Assembly (NCBI GenBank): GCA_963974915.1
Contig: CAXBES010000002.1
Span: 62,001-126,000 of the forward strand
Length of the DNA stretch: 64,000 nucleotides
From: CAXBES01 sp963974915
GTDB lineage: Bacteria > Bacteroidota > Bacteroidia > Flavobacteriales > Flavobacteriaceae
Direction: 5' to 3'
Both the position numbers and the translations under genes were made by a program. The notes beneath the pieces were generated by a model. The model was given only the letters and a program-made list of their open reading frames with translations. It did not search any database and had not been told where the DNA came from. Below are positions 25,846 to 34,630 of this stretch, one piece after another (position 1 is the stretch's first letter; the number at the start of each line of letters is the position of its first letter).

Positions 25846-27471
25846 ATGGGTAAAGGATTTTTTGAAGTACCAATTGCTGTAAATGACCCTATCAAGGGTT
25901 ACGAGCCGGGTTCTCCCGAACGTGCCGAAGTTTCAGAAACATATAAGAAAATGTATAATAGTACGATCGATGTTCCATTGTATATCAATGGGAAGGATGT
26001 AAAAACCGGAGATACAGGAACTATGTCACCTCCTCACGACCATAAACATAATTTAGGTACGTACCATAAAGCTGAAAAAAAACATATTGAAGATGCCATT
26101 GCAACAGCGTTGGAAGCACGCAAAACGTGGTCACGAATGCCATGGGAACAACGCGCAGGTATCTTTCTTAGAGCAGCCGAGTTAATAGCCGGTCCGTACA
26201 GAGCAAAGATCAATGCTGCTACCATGTTGGCTCAGTCAAAAACAATTCACCAGGCAGAAATTGATGCTGCCTGCGAATTAATAGATTTCTTACGTTTTAA
26301 TGTACAGTACATGACAGAAATCTATGCCGAACAGCCCGAGTCAACATCAGGAACATGGAATAGACTAGAATATCGTCCACTAGAAGGATTTGTTTATGCC
26401 ATTACTCCATTTAATTTTACTGCGATCGCAGGAAATCTTCCGGCTAGCGCTGCCTTAATGGGCAATGTGGTGGTATGGAAACCAAGTGATAGTCAGGTAT
26501 ATTCTGCTAAGGTGGTTTTAGACGTATTTAAAGAAGCCGGGGTTCCGGCAGGTGTAATAAATATGGTAATGGGTGACCCGGTAATGATCACCGATACTCT
26601 CCTTGCAAGTCCCGATTTTAGTGGTATTCACTTCACCGGATCTACGAATGTATTTAAGGACATCTGGCAAAAAATTGGTAAGAATATCCATAATTATAAA
26701 ACTTATCCGCGTATTGTAGGTGAAACCGGTGGAAAAGACTTTATTGTGGCTCATAAGACATCAGATCCTAAACAAGTTGCGACGGCAATTGCAAGAGGAG
26801 CCTTCGAATTCCAAGGTCAGAAGTGTAGTGCCGCCAGCCGTTGCTATATTTCTAAATCCATTTGGGGGAAAGTAAAAGAACACCTAATTGCAGATGTGAA
26901 GTCATTTAAGATGGGATCGCCAGAAGATATGAGTAATTTTATTACTGCAGTGATCCATGAAGGCTCATTTAATAAACTGGCAAAGTATATTGATCAGGCT
27001 AAAAAAGATGATAATGCTGAGATCATTGTTGGGGGTAATTACGACAAAAGCGAGGGGTATTTTATAGAGCCTACGGTAATTGTTACATCCGATCCTAATT
27101 ATGAGACTATGTGTACAGAGCTCTTCGGACCAGTAGTTACCATCTATATCTTTGAGGATAAAGATTGGGAGAAAACGCTACACTTGGTTGATGAAACAGG
27201 CGAATACGCATTGACCGGTGCTGTATTTAGTGAAGATAGATACGCTTTAGAAGCTGCGGTAAAGATTCTTGAGAATGCCGCCGGAAACTTCTATATAAAT
27301 GACAAGCCTACAGGAGCCGTTGTTGGACAACAACCATTTGGTGGAGCTCGTGCAAGTGGAACTAACGACAAGGCAGGAAGCAAACTAAATCTTTACCGAT
27401 GGATCTCACCTAGAATGGTAAAGGAAACATTTGTATCTCCAACAGATTATAGATATCCATTTTTAGGATAG
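25846..27471 (+). CDS. pruA: L-glutamate gamma-semialdehyde dehydrogenase
   Basis: PruA is the second step of proline catabolism, oxidising glutamate semialdehyde (in equilibrium with P5C) to glutamate with NAD+. The 541-aa protein belongs to the stand-alone P5CDH group. The aldehyde dehydrogenase residues are visible: ITPFNFTAIAGNLP (catalytic Asn region), GETGGKDF (general base Glu), FEFQGQKCSAASR (nucleophile Cys) and ELFGPVV. The N-terminus FFEVPIAVNDPIKGYEPGSPER is characteristic of the eukaryote-like P5CDH clade. It has its own promoter box and a strong terminator, so it is monocistronic. Confidence 0.96.
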   Translation: MGKGFFEVPIAVNDPIKGYEPGSPERAEVSETYKKMYNSTIDVPLYINGKDVKTGDTGTMSPPHDHKHNLGTYHKAEKKHIEDAIATALEARKTWSRMPWEQRAGIFLRAAELIAGPYRAKINAATMLAQSKTIHQAEIDAACELIDFLRFNVQYMTEIYAEQPESTSGTWNRLEYRPLEGFVYAITPFNFTAIAGNLPASAALMGNVVVWKPSDSQVYSAKVVLDVFKEAGVPAGVINMVMGDPVMITDTLLASPDFSGIHFTGSTNVFKDIWQKIGKNIHNYKTYPRIVGETGGKDFIVAHKTSDPKQVATAIARGAFEFQGQKCSAASRCYISKSIWGKVKEHLIADVKSFKMGSPEDMSNFITAVIHEGSFNKLAKYIDQAKKDDNAEIIVGGNYDKSEGYFIEPTVIVTSDPNYETMCTELFGPVVTIYIFEDKDWEKTLHLVDETGEYALTGAVFSEDRYALEAAVKILENAAGNFYINDKPTGAVVGQQPFGGARASGTNDKAGSKLNLYRWISPRMVKETFVSPTDYRYPFLG

Positions 27472-27492
27472 AAAGTTAAATTTATTGTGAAT

Positions 27493-27524
27493 AAAAAAAC
27501 CGAAGCTCTCGCTTCGGTTTTTTT
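27493..27524. terminator. Bidirectional terminator between pruA and the Omp28-like fragment
   Basis: A perfect 14-bp stem AAAAAAACCGAAGC/GCTTCGGTTTTTTT with a TCTC loop. T-runs on both strands serve pruA (plus) and the convergent gene ending at 27541. Confidence 0.9.
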
Positions 27525-27540
27525 GTGTGATCGTTTTAAG

Positions 27541-28071
27541 TTATTCAAAACCTTTATTTTCGTTCACCTCGGCAAACTGAGAGTTTCTCGCTGTATTGTC
27601 TGCACTTACTACCATTGCCACAAGACTCAAATTATTTGAATTATAATCTGAAGGGATCGTAGCAGTAAATGATTTGCTATATGTCGTAAAAGCCGCAGTA
27701 GCCGGGATGTTATCACCAAAAATCCCCGTCAAAGACTGTCTAAGCACCTCATTGTGCTCAAAATCCGGAATTGGATTTCCTGCCTGATAATACGGACTTG
27801 TTGGATCTGTGTTGTAATAATTTGTCTGATCATGAATAATTCCGTTTTCCAGCAAATAAAGCACGAGCTTGTCGCCTGTAATAGAACCTGTCTCATAGAT
27901 CACATCTACTTCCACGGTTAATGTACTTCCGGTAAGCTGAGAACTGATTCCTATTGCGAAATCGGTTTCTTCACCGGCCATTCCGGTTACATCTGATGGG
28001 TTGTAAGGACTACTCCAGGTTCCGGAGAACCGGATTTCAGAACTCCGTTTGGAACTGCGATTGCCGGTCAA
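27541..28071 (-). CDS. Omp28-like protein, 5'-truncated fragment
   Basis: The C-terminal 160 residues from SGTWSSPYNP onward resemble the beta-sandwich domain of Omp28-related outer-membrane lipoproteins, with segments such as LTVEVDVIYETGS, LLENGIIHDQ and the NEVLRQSLTGIFGD motif. The first 15 residues (MTGNRSSKRSSEIRF) have no homology and are simply antisense to the neighbouring gene. The signal peptide and the Omp28 thioredoxin-like N-terminal domain are missing. Protein homology stops at about 28030, where the opposite-strand Omp28-like gene takes over. Probably a pseudogene or half of an assembly chimera. Confidence 0.6.
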   Translation of the reverse strand: MTGNRSSKRSSEIRFSGTWSSPYNPSDVTGMAGEETDFAIGISSQLTGSTLTVEVDVIYETGSITGDKLVLYLLENGIIHDQTNYYNTDPTSPYYQAGNPIPDFEHNEVLRQSLTGIFGDNIPATAAFTTYSKSFTATIPSDYNSNNLSLVAMVVSADNTARNSQFAEVNENKGFE

Positions 28072-28152
28072 TCTAATTTAGCAGGATATCCTGCAGGTAC
28101 AGTTAACCGTCAGGTTTTTCCTGGTCAAGGACAAAATGGAAACAGTACTGCG

Positions 28153-29469
28153 ATGAGTCGTGGTCAATGGACAAGCGCATCAAATGCGGTCATGGCCGAA
28201 GGTTCGCACGTAAATGTTGGAGTTGAAGCCGTTATAGACATACAAACCAGAGAATTAACGGTTCATGTTGAAGCGTATTACACAAGTGATAGTCCACAGT
28301 CAACTAACTTATTAAATGTTGCCTTACTACAAAATAACACCTTAGGGCCTCAAACAGGAGGGAATTTAGGAAACAACTATGTTCATCAACACAGATTGGT
28401 ACACATGCTTACCGGACAATGGGGTGAAGCGATCAATACTACGACTACCGGAACTTTTGTAGATCGTACATATACTTATACAATTCCTGCAAATTATAAC
28501 AACGTTCCTGCAGAATTACCTGATATGGAAGTAGTAGCTTTTATAACTGAAACTCAGCAAGATATTCCTAGTGGAAGTGGAGCTTACCCAACATACACAG
28601 GTATTACCAATGCAAATGATGCAAGTCTTACGAACATTGAAGAAATAACCTTTGACTGTGCTACAGAAATTGGACCAACTATTACCTTTGAGAACTTAGG
28701 ACAAGATCCTATCACCTCACTACCTATAGAATATTCAATAAACGGAGGTGCCGTTGAAACTTACACCTGGACTGGAAATCTAACTACTTTCCAGGAAGAA
28801 ACCATTCAATTACCAGCCATTGGTTATGACATACAGGAAACCAACACATTAAATGTAACAATGCCGAATGATGACGATAATTCCAATAACGACGGAAGCA
28901 TTAGTTTTGAAGGTTTTGTGGAGAGCTCGGGGTTATTAACGCTTACTTTAACTACAGACAACCAAGGAACAGAATGTCGTTGGAGACTGAGAGAAGTTAA
29001 TGGTCAAACGATCGCTCAAGGTGGTCCTTACGGTAATAACGAAACTATTACCGAAACTTTTGCCTTAGAAGCTGGTTGTTACTCATTCTCTTTACTTGAT
29101 TCTGGTAACAATGGAGGTACTGTAGCTACTATTTTAGATGCTAATAATCTTGAAGTCTTTAGTACAGATGGTAACTTCACATCACAAGTAATTCAAAATT
29201 TCTCAGGAGATGGCGTATTAAATGTTACTAACAATGAATTTGATTCAGTAGTGATTTATCCAAATCCGGCTAATACTGTACTAAATATCAGAAATGCCGA
29301 AAATTCGACTATTCAGGTCTTTAATATCTTAGGACAAGAATTATACTCGAAGTCTAACATTTCTCTTAATGAAGAAGTTGAAGTATCACAATTTAATACA
29401 GGTACTTATTTCGTGAAAATTTCAAATGGTGAAGCTGTCAAAACAAGCAAGTTCATCGTTTCCAGATAA
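28153..29469 (+). CDS. Omp28-like protein with T9SS sorting domain, 5'-truncated
   Basis: The frame is open from 27997 (after a TGA at 27994). Recognisable Omp28-like sequence begins upstream of the ATG at 28153, with the codons for AGYPAGTVNRQVFPGQG at about 28080-28130. The annotated ATG is therefore internal to the homologous domain. The region contains the Omp28 beta domain (MSRGQWTSA, LTVHVEAYYTSDS, HQHRLVHMLTGQWGEAI), a stalk, and a C-terminal type A sorting domain (VVIYPNPANTVLNI to TSKFIVSR). The N-terminal signal peptide and thioredoxin-like part are absent, so the product as it stands could not be exported. Confidence 0.65.
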   Translation: MSRGQWTSASNAVMAEGSHVNVGVEAVIDIQTRELTVHVEAYYTSDSPQSTNLLNVALLQNNTLGPQTGGNLGNNYVHQHRLVHMLTGQWGEAINTTTTGTFVDRTYTYTIPANYNNVPAELPDMEVVAFITETQQDIPSGSGAYPTYTGITNANDASLTNIEEITFDCATEIGPTITFENLGQDPITSLPIEYSINGGAVETYTWTGNLTTFQEETIQLPAIGYDIQETNTLNVTMPNDDDNSNNDGSISFEGFVESSGLLTLTLTTDNQGTECRWRLREVNGQTIAQGGPYGNNETITETFALEAGCYSFSLLDSGNNGGTVATILDANNLEVFSTDGNFTSQVIQNFSGDGVLNVTNNEFDSVVIYPNPANTVLNIRNAENSTIQVFNILGQELYSKSNISLNEEVEVSQFNTGTYFVKISNGEAVKTSKFIVSR

Positions 29470-29491
29470 TATTTATTATCATCCCTAATTA

Positions 29492-29525
29492 AAAAAACTC
29501 CTTCAAAATTTTGAAGGAGTTTTTT
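29492..29525. terminator. Bidirectional terminator between the Omp28-like gene and rsmG
   Basis: A perfect palindrome AAAAACTCCTTCAAAA/TTTTGAAGGAGTTTTT, 16 bp per arm with no extra loop bases. It terminates both convergent genes. Confidence 0.9.
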
Positions 29526-29536
29526 ATTTTAGTTAA

Positions 29537-30166
29537 TCAACCTTTGTATTTTTGAGGTAGATAAACCACCTTTTTGGTATCGAAAAAATCTTCTTCAAAA
29601 TAATCTGTCAAGGAAATAATTTTTGCGGTTCTATAATGGGCTAATTCTTCTGAAAGATCTCCACCTTTTAAGTACAGAATTCCATTTTTAAGTTCGTGAA
29701 CATTATTTTTAGCAATCCTTCCTTTTACCCAATGAACGAAGGTATCCATCTGTGCCACTGCGCGACTAACGATAAAATCGTACTGATCGTTAATAGTTTC
29801 TACACGAGCATTTGTAACACGAACGTTTTTTAGTTCCAGTCCTTCGGAAACTTCGGTTACCACTTTAATTTTTTTTCCAATACTATCTACCAGGTGAAAC
29901 TGTGTTTCAGGAAAAAGTATCGCAAGAGGTATTCCGGGAAACCCTCCTCCTGTTCCAACATCCAATATCTTCGAATCTGGCTTAAACTCCTGTACCTTCG
30001 CAATTCCCAACGAGTGCAGAACATGCCTTAGGTATAATTCATCAATATCCTTTCTGGATACCACATTTATCTTCAGATTCCAATCTTTATATAATTCTGA
30101 AAGCTTTTCAAACTGATGTACTTGCTGTTCAGAAAGTTGAGGGAAATATTTTAATATTAGATCCAT
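29537..30166 (-). CDS. rsmG: 16S rRNA (guanine(527)-N(7))-methyltransferase
   Basis: RsmG (GidB) methylates N7 of G527 in 16S rRNA with SAM. The 209-aa protein shows LYKDWNLKINVVSRKDIDELYLRHVLHSL, the family N-terminal signature, then the SAM motif ILDVGTGGGFPGIPLAILFP and DSIGKKI. VSRAVAQMDTFVHW is the conserved post-core segment. The promoter box TACTTTTG (30190-30183) lies 17 nt upstream of the ATG. It is convergent with the Omp28-like gene, with a shared terminator. Confidence 0.96.
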   Translation of the reverse strand: MDLILKYFPQLSEQQVHQFEKLSELYKDWNLKINVVSRKDIDELYLRHVLHSLGIAKVQEFKPDSKILDVGTGGGFPGIPLAILFPETQFHLVDSIGKKIKVVTEVSEGLELKNVRVTNARVETINDQYDFIVSRAVAQMDTFVHWVKGRIAKNNVHELKNGILYLKGGDLSEELAHYRTAKIISLTDYFEEDFFDTKKVVYLPQKYKG

Positions 30167-30182
30167 AGTAAGTTATTAACCG

Positions 30183-30190
30183 CAAAAGTA
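30183..30190 (-). promoter_or_regulatory. -7 box of rsmG
   Basis: TACTTTTG on the minus strand, an exact TAnnTTTG match, 17 nt before the ATG at 30166. Confidence 0.55.
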
Positions 30191-30244
30191 AGTTAACTTT
30201 AATAAATTTATGAATTCAAATAAGGGATTTAAACAATAGAAACG

Positions 30245-30252
30245 TATTTTTG
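30245..30252 (+). promoter_or_regulatory. -7 box of the desaturase, overlapping the longest possible start
   Basis: TATTTTTG matches TAnnTTTG. The TTG at 30250, where the longest frame would start, is inside this box, so that start cannot be used; it favours GTG at 30289. Confidence 0.55.
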
Positions 30253-30288
30253 CTGTTTCCTAAAGGAAATCTCTTTAAAACAAACATC

Positions 30289-31392
30289 GTGAGAAACCCA
30301 CAAATTACCTTCTCCAGAGTTGATTCAGCGAAATTTTTTCGAACGCTTAATAAACGCGTCAACAATTACTTCAAAGAAAATAACATTTCCCGAAATGGGA
30401 ACTGGAAATTACACCTTAAAACGGTGATCATGTTTTCAATTTACTTAACACCGTATTTTTTATTGTTAACCCTAAATTTTCCTACCTGGGCTCAAATATT
30501 GCTAACCATAGTGATGGGCGTAGGCATGGCAGGAATAGGAATGAACGTGATGCATGACGCAAATCACGGAGCCTATTCCTCTAAAAAATGGATTAATAAG
30601 GTCTTGGGTAGTAGCATCTATATCTTGGCCGGAAATGCCTACAATTGGAAAGTACAACACAATGTGCTGCACCATACCTATACAAACATCCATGGACATG
30701 ATGAAGATCTGGATGCCGGACGTGTTCTTAGGTTTTCAAAACATGCAAAATGGCACAGGTTTCATAAATTTCAGCATTATTACGGAGTATTGTTATACGG
30801 CTTATTAACCTTCAATTGGGCATTGACGACAGATTTTCAACAAACGTACAGATACCTGAAGCGTAAGCTTTCCTTCGGAAAGTTCCCTAATCCATCTACA
30901 CAATGGAGTATTTTAATAATTACCAAGATCATCTACTTCGCCATTTGGATCGTTGTACCTATTTTGTTCTTTAACATCGCCTGGTGGAAAATATTAATTG
31001 GTTTCTTCATTATGCATTATGTTGCGGGTATGATTCTCAGTATCGTGTTCCAGTTAGCACATGTAGTTGAAGAAGCAGATATGCTGTTACCGGACCCTTC
31101 TGGTACTATGAAAAACACCTGGGCAATTCACCAACTTTTTACTACTGTTAATTTCTCTACGAAAAATAGAATTATGAACTGGTTTACGGGAGGTCTTAAT
31201 CATCAGGTAGAACACCATATATTTCCCAATATTAGTCATGTACACTATACAAAGATCTCTAAGATTGTTAAGGAAACAGCCAAGGAATTCAATCTGCCTT
31301 ACAACGAATACAAAACAACACGCAAAGCAATAATTGCGCATTTTAAACACCTTAAAGAAATGGGGCAAAATCCCGCTGCATTACCCGCCTAG
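30289..31392 (+). CDS. Membrane fatty acid desaturase (acyl-CoA/acyl-lipid, front-end type)
   Basis: This di-iron desaturase introduces a double bond in membrane acyl chains. The three His boxes are HDANHG (about residues 89-94), HNVLHH (124-129) and HQVEHH (305-310); the Gln in the third box is typical of linoleoyl-CoA and front-end desaturases. There are about four TM helices. The start is set to GTG at 30289 (367 aa) because the longer frame begins inside the promoter. It probably serves cold adaptation of membranes, an inference from family and marine origin. The aminotransferase gene follows 4 nt after the stop. Confidence 0.9.
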   Translation: MRNPQITFSRVDSAKFFRTLNKRVNNYFKENNISRNGNWKLHLKTVIMFSIYLTPYFLLLTLNFPTWAQILLTIVMGVGMAGIGMNVMHDANHGAYSSKKWINKVLGSSIYILAGNAYNWKVQHNVLHHTYTNIHGHDEDLDAGRVLRFSKHAKWHRFHKFQHYYGVLLYGLLTFNWALTTDFQQTYRYLKRKLSFGKFPNPSTQWSILIITKIIYFAIWIVVPILFFNIAWWKILIGFFIMHYVAGMILSIVFQLAHVVEEADMLLPDPSGTMKNTWAIHQLFTTVNFSTKNRIMNWFTGGLNHQVEHHIFPNISHVHYTKISKIVKETAKEFNLPYNEYKTTRKAIIAHFKHLKEMGQNPAALPA

Positions 31393-31396
31393 ATCT

Positions 31397-32587
31397 ATGA
31401 ATCCAAAACTTTCTAACCGAGTTAATGAAATGGCCACCTCTGCCACTCTGGCAATGGCTGCTAAAGCACGTGAGCTAAAAGAAGAGGGAAAAGATATAAT
31501 AGGATTAAGTCTTGGCGAGCCGGACTTTACAGTACCAGAATTTGTAAAAGAAGCGGCAATAGTTGCTGTAGAAGCGAATTATCATGCGTATACACCAGTA
31601 GATGGTTACGGAGACCTTAAGCAGGCAATTATCACTAAATTTAAAAGAGATAATAACCTAACTTACACCCCATCCCAAATAGTTGTTTCTACCGGAGCTA
31701 AGCAAGCACTTGCAAATTTAGCCATGGTATTGCTCAATGAAGGTGACGAAGTGCTATTACCGGCGCCATACTGGGTAAGTTATAGTGATATTGCGAAACT
31801 TGCCGGAGGCGTACCAAAAGAGATAAAAACTTCCATTGAAAATGACTTTAAAGTTACCGCAAATGAGTTGGAAGCTGCGATCACTCCTAAGACCAAGTTA
31901 ATTATTTATAGTTCGCCTTGTAATCCGAGTGGTTCGGTTTATAGCAAAATAGAACTTCGGGCTTTAGCCGATGTCCTAGTGAAATATCCTGATATTGTCG
32001 TGATAAGCGATGAAATTTACGAGCATATTAATTTTGTTGGCAAACATGCCTCTATGGCCGAATTTGACGATATGTATACTCGCACCGTCGTGGTTAACGG
32101 AGTTTCAAAGGCTTTTGCAATGACAGGATGGCGAATAGGCTATATAGGAGGTCCGGAATGGATCGCCCGCGCCTGCAACAAAATGCAAGGACAGATCACA
32201 AGTGGAGCAAATTGTATCGCTCAACGAGCAACAATTACAGCCCTGGAGAATCCGCCGAGCAAAATCAAGTATATGGTTGATGCCTTTAAGGCGAGAAGAA
32301 AGCTTATTCTGGATCTGCTTTCTGAAATCCCGGGGATTAAAACCAATGAGCCTGAAGGTGCATTCTATGTGTTTCCCGATATTTCTTATTACTTCGGAAA
32401 AACCCTTCGCAGCAAACATATTAACACCGCTTCAGATTTTTCATTGTACCTCTTAGAGGAAGCACAAGTTGCTACCGTAACGGGAGAAGCCTTTGGCGAT
32501 GATAACTGTATTCGTATTTCCTATGCGGCTTCCGAAGCAGATATTAAGGAAGCCATGAAACGTATTAAAGAAGTTCTTTCAGAATAA
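31397..32587 (+). CDS. Aspartate aminotransferase family PLP enzyme
   Basis: This 396-aa class I/II aminotransferase is of the AspAT subgroup Ib. Its start is the ATG at 31397; an in-frame upstream ATG at 31334 would lie inside the desaturase gene. Visible are GLSLGEPDFTVPEF, YTPVDGYGDLKQAI, APYWVSYSDI, SSPCNPSGSVY, VISDEIYEHI and the PLP-lysine segment NGVSKAFAMTGWRIGYIGGP. It probably transfers the amino group between aspartate or a related amino acid and 2-oxoglutarate; aromatic or prephenate activity cannot be excluded. It is closely followed by purT (13 nt). Confidence 0.9.
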   Translation: MNPKLSNRVNEMATSATLAMAAKARELKEEGKDIIGLSLGEPDFTVPEFVKEAAIVAVEANYHAYTPVDGYGDLKQAIITKFKRDNNLTYTPSQIVVSTGAKQALANLAMVLLNEGDEVLLPAPYWVSYSDIAKLAGGVPKEIKTSIENDFKVTANELEAAITPKTKLIIYSSPCNPSGSVYSKIELRALADVLVKYPDIVVISDEIYEHINFVGKHASMAEFDDMYTRTVVVNGVSKAFAMTGWRIGYIGGPEWIARACNKMQGQITSGANCIAQRATITALENPPSKIKYMVDAFKARRKLILDLLSEIPGIKTNEPEGAFYVFPDISYYFGKTLRSKHINTASDFSLYLLEEAQVATVTGEAFGDDNCIRISYAASEADIKEAMKRIKEVLSE

Positions 32588-32600
32588 ACCTTAAAAAATA

Positions 32601-33764
32601 ATGTCAAAGATCTTACTTCTTGGAAGTGGAGAATTAGGTAAAGAATTCGTTATTGCAGCACAACGCCTTGGCGAAACAGTGATCGCAGTGGATAGTTATC
32701 ATAATGCACCCGCTATGCAAGTTGCGCAATACAGTGAGGTTATTAATATGTTGGATGGCGACGCTTTAGATAGCCTAGTAGCAAAGTATGATCCTGATTT
32801 TATAGTACCCGAGATCGAGGCCATACGCACCGAGCGCTTTTATGAATATGAAAAGCAAGGCTATACAGTTGTACCTTCAGCAAAGGCAGCTAATTTTACG
32901 ATGAACCGTAAGGCAATTCGTGATCTTGCAGCCAAAGAATTAGGACTAAAAACAGCCGCATACAGATATGCTACCTCAACAGAGAGCTTAGCCGAAGCTG
33001 TAAAACAAGTTGGTATGCCATGTGTGGTAAAACCACTTATGTCTTCAAGCGGAAAAGGTCAGAGTACCATTAAAACCGAAGCAGATATTGAAAAAGCCTG
33101 GTTGTATTCTCAAGAGGGTTCAAGAGGTGACGTTGCCGAAGTAATTGTTGAGGCTTTTGTTAATTTCAACTACGAGATCACACTTTTAACGGTAACACAA
33201 CGCAATGGCAATACACTTTTTTGTCCGCCAATTGGGCATCGCCAAGAGCGTGGAGATTATCAGGAAAGCTGGCAACCTGCGATCATGGCAGACCACCACT
33301 TAAAAACGGCTCAGGAAATGGCAGCAAAGGTGACTACTGCACTTACAGGGGCCGGCATTTGGGGAGTCGAATTCTTTATTTCCGATGATGGTGTTTATTT
33401 TTCTGAACTTTCTCCAAGACCACATGATACAGGTATGGTGACTTTAGCAAATACGCAAAATTTTAATGAATTCGAATTACATGTTAGAGCTGTTATTGGA
33501 TTGCCTATTTCTGAAATAACCTTGGAACGAACCGGAGTAAGCGCGGTTTTACTTGCCGAAGGTAATTCGGATCATCCAACTTTTGAAGGGTTAGAACATG
33601 TAGCTGAAGCTTCAAAAACAGATTTCCGGATTTTTGGCAAACCTACCGCCCGTCCCTTCCGAAGAATGGGCGTGGTCCTTACTTACGACCATGTTGACGC
33701 AGATGTTTCCGAAGTAATTAAAAAAGCCAAGTTACTAGCTCAAAAAGTGAGTATAAAACTATAG
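32601..33764 (+). CDS. purT: Formate-dependent phosphoribosylglycinamide formyltransferase
   Basis: PurT makes formyl-GAR from GAR, formate and ATP in purine synthesis. The 387-aa ATP-grasp protein begins KILLLGSGELGKEF and contains DFIVPEIEAIRTE, VVKPLMSSSGKGQS, the ATP-grasp loop EAFVNFNYEITLLTV, GVEFFISDDGVYFSELSPRPHDTGMVTL and the C-terminal ARPFRRMGVVL. The ordered motifs distinguish it from PurK. It is 13 nt downstream of the aminotransferase, so desaturase, aminotransferase and purT may form one transcript. Confidence 0.96.
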   Translation: MSKILLLGSGELGKEFVIAAQRLGETVIAVDSYHNAPAMQVAQYSEVINMLDGDALDSLVAKYDPDFIVPEIEAIRTERFYEYEKQGYTVVPSAKAANFTMNRKAIRDLAAKELGLKTAAYRYATSTESLAEAVKQVGMPCVVKPLMSSSGKGQSTIKTEADIEKAWLYSQEGSRGDVAEVIVEAFVNFNYEITLLTVTQRNGNTLFCPPIGHRQERGDYQESWQPAIMADHHLKTAQEMAAKVTTALTGAGIWGVEFFISDDGVYFSELSPRPHDTGMVTLANTQNFNEFELHVRAVIGLPISEITLERTGVSAVLLAEGNSDHPTFEGLEHVAEASKTDFRIFGKPTARPFRRMGVVLTYDHVDADVSEVIKKAKLLAQKVSIKL

Positions 33765-33809
33765 AAACAATAGATTTCGTTATTTTTATCTTATCCAATC
33801 GGAATAAAG

Positions 33810-34622
33810 GTGAAAAAGACAGTTTTCTTACTCTTACTATGTAGCATCTCGTTATTTGCTCAGGATACCGAAAAAAAATTTTCGCTATACTACGAAAATG
33901 ATCAATACGAGCTCACTCCTCAACATTATGCATTGCTGGACAGCATCCTTTTAATCGATAAGAAATCATTGGTCGATGTACATATTAGAGGCTATACAAA
34001 CAGCGTTGGGGGCGAATTATATAATTTAGAACTTTCCAGAAAACGAGCAGAGAACGTAAAAGAGTTATTGAAAGAATTTACTATCATTTCGTCTAATGGT
34101 TATGGTGAATTAGGCTCTGAAGCTGCCAATAATAGACGAGTAGACATTCTTGTTCATAATAAAACCGACCACATTCCCGAAATAGGTGAGATTGTTGAAG
34201 AACCGGTTTCTGAAGCTATTAAAACAACTACCATTGCTACCTACACGCAGCCTAAAAAAGGAGATAAGATCACGCTGGAAGGAATACGCTTCTACGCAGA
34301 TAGGGATGTGATCATGGACGAAAGCAAAGAGGCACTTGAAGAACTTCTCGCTTTTGTAGAAAGTAACCCTAAAATGCGTTTCCGACTTATTGGCCACATT
34401 TGTTGCGGAGACTGGAATAATCCCGGCCTTGATGTAAAAAATATGCGTACAGGAAAGAATAATCTCTCAGAAGCCAGGGCTCAAGCCGTTCATAATTACC
34501 TTGTTAAGAAGGGTATTGACAGTAAACGAATTAGATATATTGGTATGGCGTACCGCTACCCTACCGGAAAAGGAGATAGATTTGACAGACGTGTTGAAAT
34601 TGAAATCACATCGATAGATTGA
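33810..34622 (+). CDS. Double OmpA-like domain exported protein
   Basis: This 270-aa protein starts from a GTG at 33810 with a signal peptide ending LFAQ. Two OmpA C-terminal-like peptidoglycan-binding domains follow in tandem. The first is at about residues 25-115 (FSLYYENDQYELTPQH, LVDVHIRGYTNSVGGELYNLELSRKRAENV, NNRRVDILV). The second is at about 155-268 (LEGIRFYADRDVIMDESKEALEELL, LIGHICCGDWNN, NNLSEARAQAVHNYL, RFDRRVEIEI). The double arrangement suggests it bridges or clamps peptidoglycan in the periplasm. No beta-barrel is present. It is convergent with trkH; the stop codons are adjacent. Confidence 0.85.
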   Translation: MKKTVFLLLLCSISLFAQDTEKKFSLYYENDQYELTPQHYALLDSILLIDKKSLVDVHIRGYTNSVGGELYNLELSRKRAENVKELLKEFTIISSNGYGELGSEAANNRRVDILVHNKTDHIPEIGEIVEEPVSEAIKTTTIATYTQPKKGDKITLEGIRFYADRDVIMDESKEALEELLAFVESNPKMRFRLIGHICCGDWNNPGLDVKNMRTGKNNLSEARAQAVHNYLVKKGIDSKRIRYIGMAYRYPTGKGDRFDRRVEIEITSID

Positions 34623-34630
34623 CTATCGAT
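34610..34630. repeat. Palindrome spanning the convergent stops of the OmpA gene and trkH
   Basis: ATCGATAG (34610-34617) and CTATCGAT (34623-34630) form a perfect 8-bp stem around an ATTGA loop. The TGA of the plus gene is the last three bases of the loop and the TAG of trkH starts in the right arm. No T-run follows on either side. Confidence 0.6.

Noticed and set aside
28020..28071. N-terminal MTGNRSSKRSSEIRF of the minus Omp28-like fragment
   Set aside because: It is antisense to the opposite Omp28-like coding sequence and shares nothing with Omp28, so it is not counted as part of a real protein.
30250..30288. TTG start for the desaturase at 30250
   Set aside because: Inside the -7 box; a transcript from that promoter cannot contain it.
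31334..31396. Upstream ATG extending the aminotransferase into the desaturase gene
   Set aside because: The extra 21 residues lie in the coding sequence of the desaturase and lack family similarity; ATG 31397 is used.
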